Assembly (NCBI GenBank): GCA_009733575.1
Contig: ML769383.1
Coordinates: forward strand, 992,001 to 1,056,000
Length of the DNA stretch: 64,000 bases
Reading direction: 5' to 3'
Origin: Gymnopus androsaceus JB14
Lineage: Eukaryota > Basidiomycota > Agaricomycetes > Agaricales > Omphalotaceae
A program made the translations under genes and the position numbers. This document shows positions 56,076 to 64,000 of this stretch, piece after piece. The notes beneath the pieces were generated by a model. The model saw only the letters and a program-made list of their open reading frames with translations. It ran no database searches and was not told where the DNA came from. Every line of letters begins with the position of its first letter. Within the stretch, counting starts at the first letter, position 1.

Positions 56076-57474
56076 TTACTTCTCCACTGCAGGCATCATC
56101 TTTTTGCGTGCTTCGCGACCTTCTTCCGGGGTAGCCAAAATAATGTCTCTGTGCAACTCCACATGCGGTTTTCCTTCTTTAAATCCTCGCTTGAGGGAAA
56201 GTTCTTTGTCCGATACTTGTTTGAGGTCCTACAAAGGAGGATAAGTATAGCACACACTGATTGATCAAGTACTTACAACAATAAGGCTAGTATGAACGCC
56301 GAATACTGCGTCACTGTATAGATAGGGATCCCCTCGAGGATAAAACGCCGTCGTCAGTTTTTCGAAACCCTGAGCTTCGATTTGCATATGCAGATGGCTT
56401 GGACGGAAGACGTGTCGACCGAGGTTCGTCACCAGCTTGCCTACAGGGCCGTCGGAGGGTATGGGATAAGACACAGGGACAACAGCACGGAATGCGTAGG
56501 TCCCATCTTCAGCAGAAAACAGACGACCTCTGCAATCTGGTTCGGTACGTTCGGCGTACTAAATAGAAAATGATACAGTCAATCATAGTAACAAACTAGG
56601 AAGTCTGATCTCGCGCCGGTTGTACAAGCGTGTAGTCGCGCGAGAAAGCATGGAGTATACGGAAAAAGCTTAGTCCGCATAGTCCACGCGCGGTGAAAGT
56701 CGCATAGTGAAAAATGTGTCAGGAGACATACTTGAGTGTCGTATAAGCCTTGCCCATCCGTCTCCCAGGTATCTATGGTGGCTCCAGGAATGGGGTTGCC
56801 CTTGGTATCAAGGACCTTGCCGTGCACATACATGTATTCTCCCTTGCCCTCTGTAGCGATGCTATCGCCGTTTTGGAGATGATGAGCATCCTCGGTAAAG
56901 AATGGTCCCAGAACACAGGCTTCAGTTGCACCGGGAGGCTTTGCGTGATTGAGGGAGTCAACAAGGGTAGATACACCAAGCACGTCGGACAAGAGAATAA
57001 ATTCTGGGACGAGGATGGATGTCGGTAGTGACCACGATCAAATAGACGCGATTCTCACCATGCCTAATGTCGGAAGAGATTTGCCCTGTCTTGGTGAGAA
57101 ACTCGAGAGCAGTCCTAGGTAACATCAGCAATCGCGTTCGAGTAGGACAACATATGGATAACAAACATCCACTCTTCCGACGTGAGAGATGTTTCTCGAA
57201 TGAAATCATGCAAGTGTTGAATCAAGCTTTTGAACACAAACTTCATGCGATCGTTAGTACCTGTATGTGAGTTTCGTTAGCGGATTCATTGGACAGAGCA
57301 TTTGAACTTACAGTTGGCATTGATGGCATGAACATTGTCGGTGATGGTGTCTGCGTTCATGTCCATAAGCTGAGGCAGCTTTGAAAGATCGATACCATGT
57401 TCGGCGGCTCGTTGGTTAGCCAGGAGAATGCTCTCGGTTTTGTAGTCTGCAGGAGCGGTTATCTTTGACGACAT
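56076..57474 (-). CDS. Intradiol ring-cleavage dioxygenase (catechol/hydroxyquinol type)
   Basis: Non-haem Fe(III) enzyme that opens catecholic rings between the hydroxyl groups. The N-terminal dioxygenase domain is present (TALEFLTKTGQISSDIRHEF, LLSDVLGVSTLVDSLNHAKP), which marks the catechol 1,2-/hydroxyquinol 1,2-dioxygenase type rather than the short extracellular type. The catalytic part reads EACVLGPFFTEDAHHLQNGD, GNPIPGATIDTWETDGQGLY (first Tyr ligand), CRGRLFSAEDGTYAFRAVVP, VSYPIPSDGPVGKL (second Tyr) and RHVFRPSHLHMQIEAQGFEK (both His ligands in HLH). The C-terminus is LKQVSDKELSLKRGFKEGKP to MMPAVEK. No signal peptide, so intracellular. In lignocellulose-decay fungi such enzymes feed aromatic monomers into central metabolism. 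Catechol and hydroxyquinol cannot be told apart from sequence by eye. Confidence 0.92.
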
Positions 57475-57822
57475 GACTGTAATGGTTCAAGTTCAAGTTG
57501 AAGGGAAAAATACACTATTATAGGTCAAGTGCCACTGCCAGTGCGACTTCACGTGCAGCTGTTTCTTCCGTTCGTACTTGATACTTTCTATGGCGGCGGC
57601 CGGTCTGAGATGTGAACGGTCACAAACCGATTACAATTCTGGCAACTAAGTCGAGATTCAAACGTTCAAGTTGAAGTTGAGTAATGAGTTAAAGTTAGTA
57701 AAGGACTGGGTACATAGGGGGCATTCTCCGGCCGGCATCCTTTGTCCAATCTTGGCTAATCTTATCTCAAATCTCCATCAAGCTTTTTGGCTGAGGACCC
57801 CATCTCGATTCTCAAAGTCCCA
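57475..57822. promoter_or_regulatory. Divergent intergenic promoter region
   Basis: About 350 bp between the start codons of the intradiol dioxygenase (-) and the Rap1-like gene (+). No motif recognised. Confidence 0.4.
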
Positions 57823-60323
57823 ATGGCACCAGCTCGAGGTCATCGCGGAACCACCACCGAGCCTTCTTCGTCGTCTTCTGCTCCATCCTCTGATGATGTC
57901 CCACAACTTTTTATTGACCCTATGCTTGGTACTCCTCTGCCAATCTATGTCGAAAAGGATGTCCAGGACAGAGATGTTGTCGTCGACCTCATTACGGTAA
58001 GTCGCGTCGCGTATCTCTGAACAAAATCTCATTCAAAGTCGCAGAAACATGGCGGAACCATCTCTCCTGGTTATAGCGGCGTACCATATATAGTTGGTAT
58101 GCGATTTCTTTGATTCTTCCACTTAATCTGACGATAAGCTTCAGTGGATCCTCTCAAATCCTCTGGTCAGAGTCTCTTTCGCCAATACGTATCGAAAAAG
58201 GCCAAAATTGTACTGAGTACTCGTTGGGTCCACGAATGCGTCAAAGCCAACCAGCTGCAAACATTCCATACAAATTGGGCTGGATGCAAAGTCACTGGAA
58301 CCGAAACGTAGGTCTTTGATAACTTGTTTGGTTCATTATTTTCAATATTTACTTTAGAGCTGCACCCACTCCTGCAGAAATCCTTTCTCAAACTCCTCAG
58401 GCTCCTTCTACCCCGCAAACTCCTGCTCCATCCATCGTTTCCGATTCTCCTCATCGAAGAGACAGGCAAGCAGGTCAGGTCGAAGAACCTCGTCAAATTG
58501 CCCCTCCTCCTTCACAACCAATTCATCCTCAGATTCTTCATCCTTCGCTCAATGTTGATTCACTTGTGCATAGCCATAATCATTTCCCAGCATATCCTAT
58601 TTATACACCGCCTCCCGCCCACTCTCTACAACCCCAGCGAACATTGCAAACCCCTCCTCCAACATGGCACAGTGGGGGCATAGCTCCTCATCAGACACAC
58701 ATGGCTGCTCCTTCACAACTTCTTCATCGCCCGCCATATCGGGATGATACCTGGGACGGATATGCTGCTCATCCAGCTGATCCTATGAACCCCGTCTCAT
58801 ACGAATATCGATACCGAGACGCATCACCTTGGGGATCCAACTACTATGATGCTTCAACAGTCTGTTTAATTAATTCCTGTCCAAGCTAGATTGCTGATTT
58901 TTCTGTTATATTACAGTATGAGCAAAATTACGATCAGACCGACTATGTCCAGGACCCAGGACCTGATCCTCCAGAGCCTACGGAAGAGGAACATCATTCT
59001 CCTGACAAGGTTAGAGGACGCAAGCGCACCCGTGCTTCGGTAAGGGGAATCTGTTTTAGTATTCGTTTGAGACGTTAAGTATGTTAATATTCAGGCAACA
59101 CCGGCAACACCAGCTTCTGCCCTGGTCGTAAATCGTAATCCTCCAGCGCGGTCGCCTACGCCACCGACTCGAACTGTGAAGAGTACCTATGGAGGCAACC
59201 TTTTCACTGCCGATGATGTACTTTATCTGAAAAAGTACATTGATTATTGTCAAGATCAGGGGCTGGTGCTCAGGTTAGTGGCAAGAAAACTTAGCAATAG
59301 GGTAGTTCTGATACATCCTATCGATAGTCTGCGCGAGATATGCGAAAGAATAGCTATAAAGGTACGATACATTATGCATTACTCAATTCCATTAACTGTG
59401 TTAACACTATTAAAAGGCACCTCATCACACGTATGTTCTTTATCTCCGTTTTATGTTAGAAACAGTATACCTAATCTCCTCATAGATTCTATTCGTGGCG
59501 TCGATATTGCAATAAACACCAAATTCGACTTGGTGGGTATGCTATGAACGCGGAACGATCAGAAACCCTGTCGGATGGTGATCAAGGACCAGGAGATGAG
59601 GAAGAAACTACGATGCGGGCTGGACCTGGACCAGGGACGATTGCCATGGCGCAGCGAAGATTGCGAGCGGACTCGGAATCGAACAGACCACGTAATCGTT
59701 CGCCCACTCCTCCCCGAGCTCTGTTCCGGAGTACGACCGGAAAAGGTGTCGCATTCACCGACGAAGACGTAACATTTCTTGTTCGATTCATGGAGTATCG
59801 CAAGTCTCAAGGAAGCCTGGACATGGTTTCATTTTGGAAAGATGTTGCTGCCAAAGTGAGTTGACGTCTTGCATATGCGTTAAAACAATCGAACTGATCG
59901 TATGTGTTGGTTTCTTTTTCTATAGGCGCCTCATCATTCGCGTGCTTCATGGATGAAATTCTGGAGACGGCACAAACATGAGCTTAATCGCAATGAGGGT
60001 GACGATCCCCTCCCTTTACCACCAGACAAGAAGATGCGGTATAGTCGTGCTGATGATGTGCTTTTGGCCAAACACTTTTGCAACAGACCAGATGGAACCT
60101 CGGATAAGATCTTTCAGGCATTTGCACGAATGGTGAGTGTAGATATCATCAGTTTAGAGATAGGAGTCTCTTGATTGACTGAATAATGTTTTTCAAGCAT
60201 CCACATCATCCTTGGAAGGGCTGGCAGGAACATCATAGGATACACAAGGCCAAGATTGATGATTTCATCGAGAGGTTGAAGAATAATGAGAATATCGATG
60301 AAGATGAGGAAGCCGCGGAATAG
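57823..60323 (+). CDS. rap1: Rap1-like telomere protein: BRCT plus three Myb-like repeats
   Basis: Nuclear protein expected at telomeres. After a Ser-rich start (MAPARGHRGTTTEP), a BRCT domain spans about residues 25-125: DVPQLFIDPMLGTPLPIYVE, KDVQDRDVVVDLITKHGGTI, SPGYSGVPYIVVDP, KIVLSTRWVHECVKANQL. A Pro/His/Gln-rich linker and a basic patch (RGRKRTRAS) follow. Three Rap1-Myb-like units come next: LFTADDVLYLKKYIDYCQDQ with APHHTFYSWRRYCNKHQIRL; AFTDEDVTFLVRFMEYRKSQ with APHHSRASWMKFWRRHKHEL; RYSRADDVLLAKHFCNRPDG with HPHHPWKGWQEHHRIHKAKI. Each ends in the PHH-x(3,4)-SW/GW element. The protein stops about 25 residues later (NIDEDEEAAE), so no C-terminal RCT domain is evident. Nine or ten introns. 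Confidence 0.88.
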
Positions 60324-62043
60324 ATCTCCCTGGAGGCGATGCCTTCCTTATGTCGCCGTTACGCATCCAGCATGGTACCCTTTTTGGCTGACACGCGCAC
60401 TCCACTGTAGACTTTTACAGGTATCTTTGAGTTTGGCAGCTTTAACCCCACTGAGTGGAATATGCGTTCTTTCGGTCTTGAAGTTGTTGAAATTTTGACA
60501 GATATGTACCAATGCTTCCATGATAAATCACATACTAGTGAGTTGTACACATTGTCGACTCAACACATCTTTTGGTGTCGCTACACGCTGATGACGATCA
60601 ACATTTGAATGTCGGCTTCAATGTGAGCATTGAATATTTTGCGTCGGGATCTTTGCGACATCTCAATGGTTGGCAGACGCGAAAAAGTTGTGTGATTTTG
60701 TTCGCACACGCTCTGAATGAGACTCATTCACCGCCGTTGGATTGATGTTTCTCTGTATTCATCCCTTTCAATGTTCAACATTTGTCAAGCAACCACGCAT
60801 TGGTACAGCCAATGGTTGCCAATTCGGACAGGGACGTCGATGCAGCGTACAGCACACTCGACGATTTGTCGATTTCGAGCGGCGTTTACGCTAGAACCTG
60901 TCCAATACTGAAAAGTTCGATGCCGTTCACTAAGATCTTACGGTTAGGGGCTCTAAGTTTAGACGCTTCAGAGCGCTTCGCAGTATCTTCAAATTCATGT
61001 TTGTGTCTTCGTGGCCCTAGTACTGCACACGCCCACTTTTATGAAAAATTCCGCTTAAAGTCGACCCCGTGGAGTTTTTCAGCTTAATATCTTCCTCATT
61101 GCCTCCGTACTAATAGTAATGTGTATAGTCCTGGACTCCGCTCAGTCTACTTGAAACGAAATGAAGTGTGTAGTCCCTTCGGGGGTCTACTCTGGATCTG
61201 TCCGGGTTCATACGCCACTTGGGGTAAGCTCGTTTTACCCTTACACACTATCATTTTGAAGCGAACTCGTTCTCCATTCCGATAAGTACTTACTTGCATC
61301 TCCAAGTTGCCCTTCAAACGTGTTTCGGATCCGTAACGGATCCTTCAAGTACTACAGGAAGCAGTCAATAGATTTAGAGTTGAGACTCCCGACCGATGAG
61401 GAGGTCCCGAAAGGTGGCCCCGGGTGTGAGCACTAGGCTCGGCATGCGCATAGACTTGCAGATGGGCGTTCAGATGGCCAGACTGTGGGGACTCTGGGGA
61501 CTCTGGCTCGTATGACCCTCAGGTTCAGGCAGATCTCGTTAAGAAAGAGTCTGTTGATGCAGTCTCACTGATCTTGGAAAAGAGGGTCTCGAAAAGATTG
61601 TTATGATGTACACGGCCAATTCCGCCTTACTTACATCCGCTCAAATAGCCCACTGGATGTACTTGCTAATAGCAGTACTTTTGATATCGAAGATGTGTTC
61701 AGTGGGGTTGAGCGTCCCGCTCTGAAGGCCGAGTATCACTGTAAGTATGACTCTTGAGGTAGGGCGTGGAGGTTTGTACAACATTTCTGTACCACATTTC
61801 TGTACCTGTGTACACTCTGCCAAAGGAGGAAGCTCAAAGCTATCAAGGAATTTCCTGAAGAGGGAATTCGAAGAGATATATCATTCAACGCCGTGGAAAT
61901 AGGATACAAACTTGCAAACAGAATCTTGAATATGATCAGATGAAATTCGTGTAGTCAGTGCACAAAGCTGATTAGTTCTCATCGGTGTTAAATGCTAGTA
62001 AATAGCAATGTATCGATAGGGCAAAACTCGTACACCTTCTAGG
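60324..62043. other. Gene-poor stretch
   Basis: 1.7 kb after the Rap1-like gene. Frames are short and without motifs. Small direct repeats occur (for example 'ggggactct' twice near 61493). The composition differs little from surrounding intergenic DNA. A decayed mobile element is possible, but I see no terminal repeats, transposase or reverse-transcriptase motif. Confidence 0.4.
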
Positions 62044-62451
62044 ATGTCCGATGACCCGCTTCCTGGAAAACCGGTTCGCACTCTAGGTAGCTATAGCAAA
62101 GATTGTTGTAACCTCCTTCAACGGTATGAAGATGGAAATATTGACCTTCGGAAGGCTGTTGTTAGGTATGAATTATCACCTGCCTGCCTAATTGCACCTA
62201 AAAGTACGGTGCGAAGGGCACTGGCACCGTTGCTCACCGATGGCGAAGGCAGCCTGCCTCTTCCGGAGGCTGGGCGGTTATTCCTTGGATGTTATGATCA
62301 GATCGGCACGTATTTGAAGCTTGAAGCTTTGAAGGCCCTGAATCTTACAGGCAACTTACAGAACCGTTTGAGACTCCTGTTTTTAATGAAACCGAGTCAA
62401 TATATGCCTGCATTTGACAAGAAAGGAAATACTAGTTGCACCGCATGCTAG
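62044..62451 (+). CDS. Hypothetical 135-residue frame
   Basis: An intact frame starting MSDDPLPGKPVRTLGSYSKD, with plausible helical content (CCNLLQRYEDGNIDLRKAVV, YLKLEALKALNLTGNLQNRL) and ending KKGNTSCTAC. No family is recognised, no splice evidence, and it lies in a gene-poor stretch, so it may be chance or a relic of an older gene. Confidence 0.25.
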   Translation: MSDDPLPGKPVRTLGSYSKDCCNLLQRYEDGNIDLRKAVVRYELSPACLIAPKSTVRRALAPLLTDGEGSLPLPEAGRLFLGCYDQIGTYLKLEALKALNLTGNLQNRLRLLFLMKPSQYMPAFDKKGNTSCTAC

Positions 62452-62930
62452 CTAACACTATCGGAGACGATGAGAACTGCCTTGACACCTCCGAAGTAGC
62501 ATTCGGATCTACGGACGGGATGTGCCCGAACTAGATAATCGGTATCTGAGGCGCATGATGGTTCAGATGGTTCAACTTGTATCTGATTGAAGACGGGAGA
62601 TGGCAAATGTTTCTGTCGGGAATTCCAAAAAGTGCGAAACAAATCGATAAGACTCGAGAGAGGGAGAGTAAAGGGAGAAAGGGGCGAGTGAGAGAAAGCA
62701 GCGGTCTGGCGAGTAGTACAATAAGCATAAGAACAAGGATTTTCTGGCTAAAAAAAGTACAACAGACAACATGAACAAAGAAATGATTGGATGTCACCAT
62801 TGTTATACCAAGATGGAATAATATATATATCGTTGTTTCCATTTGTTTATGCCGGTGTTTATGCCGTCAAACTTCCCACACTCTATCCTGAACTTGTCCT
62901 CATCGTCCCTCTTCGTCGTCTCCCCGCCAA
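62452..62930. promoter_or_regulatory. Upstream region of cdc24
   Basis: About 480 bp, including a polypurine run around 62650-62710 and an AT-rich 'aatatatatatcg' near 62820, about 100 bp before the cdc24 start. Probably promoter and 5' UTR. Confidence 0.4.
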
Positions 62931-64000
62931 ATGGCTTCCGCTGGCCGAAAAAAGTCGATCATTAGCACAAATGGCCTACCCATCGATTCTCCAGTGGCCA
63001 ACAACACTCTTCTCAATCAGGCTGCCATTACTTCCCTGTATCAGGAATGTTCTCGCCTTAGATCTCGTCTAATGCGAATTCGAGGCTTTGATTACTACTT
63101 CAAAATCGCCTCTTCTGAAGACTCTCGTCAGTCTACAGACCCAGTAACCCAACTTTGGGATTTGTTCTCTCTCGGAATTCCCCTATGCTACATCTTCGAT
63201 TTGCTTCCAGAGGAGGAGGGATTCAAAAAGCTCGACAATTCAGAGTTCAGCGAGAAATTTGAACAGAACCCAGATCGTGCTAAGAAGCACAGTATCCTCA
63301 TGTTTGCGATGCAGCTCACTTCAGAAGCTGTTACCAAATACATCCCCGACTGCGAGCCGTTTACAGTAACTGAGCTGTGGGTTCGCTCCTCAAACGACGG
63401 TCTTGTCAAGGTCCGTTCTCGCTTTCTTACTTGTTTTCTTATCACTTAGCTGCTTTTCAGGTCGTGAAAACGGTCAAGGCAATCGTCGACCATCTACCCC
63501 CTAGTGCTTTCGAGGAAGCACCACCTTCACCCCCATACCTCTCTTCCCATGACTCCTTTGATTCGCTCTCCGACCCTCATCTTTCTATTCCGGCAGCAGG
63601 CTCTCGTGAAGCCGCTCGTGGCAACAGAATCCGTGAATTGGTCGATACGGAGCGCAAGTATGTGCAGGATCTAGAGATAATGCAGGTGCGTATCTATTTG
63701 GGCGGCGTATAGCATTTCGGCTAATATCATCATTAGAAATACTCTACAGCTCTTTCACAGAATAGCATCATTGACCAGGACACTATACATCTTCTCTTCC
63801 CTGGACTCAATAAGCTTCTTAACTTTCAGCGAAAATTCCTTATCAAAGTTGAAAGCACTGCTGAACTTCCATGGACAGAGCAACGCTGGGGCCAGCTTTT
63901 CATCGAAAACGTAAGTCTTTGTACTTCCATGTTCTCTTTCGAGTCGTTCCTTTATGATTCTAATTGTCTTTGTTTTCATCATTCTTTCGGCCTCAATAGG
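62931..64000 (+). CDS. cdc24: Cdc24, Cdc42 guanine-nucleotide exchange factor (partial)
   Basis: Start MASAGRKKSIISTNGLPIDS. The CDC24-type calponin-homology segment is clear: NTLLNQAAITSLYQECSRLR, SRLMRIRGFDYYFKIASSED, TQLWDLFSLGIPLCYIFDLL, SILMFAMQLTSEAVTKYIPD and ELWVRSSNDGLVKV, then VVKTVKAIVDHLPPSAFEEA after an intron. The DH (RhoGEF) domain begins RGNRIRELVDTERKYVQDLE with conserved 'ELVxTERxYVxDL', then KYSTALSQNSIIDQDTIHLL, FPGLNKLLNFQRKFLIKVES and LPWTEQRWGQLFIEN. The rest of the DH domain and the PH and PB1 domains expected for Cdc24 lie beyond the window end. Three introns are seen before the cut. It controls polarity and hyphal growth in fungi. Confidence 0.95.

Noticed and set aside
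61100..62040. Possible decayed transposable element
   Set aside because: No terminal repeats, target-site duplication, transposase or reverse-transcriptase motif could be identified.

Overview
The window looks like nuclear DNA of a filamentous basidiomycete, most likely an Agaricomycete. Genes are packed on both strands and broken by many short introns of roughly 45-65 nt with GT..AG ends. Several families are typical of mushroom-forming fungi: a DUF6534 membrane protein, a 'glycopeptide'-type secreted cysteine protein, tandem GH76 mannanases and an O-fucosyltransferase-like protein. There is no sign of prokaryotic, viral or plasmid DNA, no rRNA or tRNA that I could support, no CRISPR and no clear transposon. 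Gene models below were assembled by eye from splice signals and family motifs. Outer limits are mostly firm; some inner exons are not.

Layout. 1-10 kb: a small membrane protein (+), the mRNA 3'-end endonuclease Ysh1/CPSF73 (-), a decayed DUF6534 gene (-), a short-chain dehydrogenase (-) and a small lysine-rich hypothetical (+). 10-17 kb: a large protein ending in a Ulp1-like fold that seems to lack its catalytic cysteine (-), and a secreted cysteine-rich protein (-). 17-23 kb: a UPF0643-like protein and two tandem GH76 genes (all +). 22.7-35.6 kb: a Sec7-PH Arf exchange factor, an AreA/Gat1-type GATA factor with a 2.4 kb gene-free upstream region, and a signal peptide peptidase (all -). 36-44.5 kb: gamma-glutamyltransferase (-), a disordered hypothetical (+), a bHLH factor (-) and an O-fucosyltransferase-like protein (-). 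45-51.4 kb: a truncated glutamic (G1) peptidase relic (+), Notchless/Rsa4 (-), a mitochondrial Mtf1-like methyltransferase fold with AT-hooks and two apparent frameshifts (+), and a disordered protein (-). 51.8-57.5 kb: four neighbouring metabolic genes, namely a 3-hydroxyisobutyrate dehydrogenase-like enzyme, a carboxymuconolactone decarboxylase-like protein, a phytanoyl-CoA dioxygenase-like protein and an intradiol ring-cleavage dioxygenase. 57.8-64 kb: a Rap1-like telomere protein with a BRCT domain and three Myb-like repeats (+), a gene-poor stretch, and the start of the Cdc42 exchange factor Cdc24 (+), cut by the window end.

Most genes are single-copy housekeeping genes with no functional link to each other. 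The two places where neighbours may work together are the GH76 pair (a recent tandem duplication that includes the promoter) and the dioxygenase/decarboxylase/dehydrogenase neighbourhood, which could be a small aromatic-catabolism cluster. The most unusual items are the Cys-less Ulp1-like protein, the AT-hook Mtf1 with frameshifts, the three-Myb Rap1, the GC-AG introns (one directly behind a catalytic threonine) and several micro-exons that carry key motifs.
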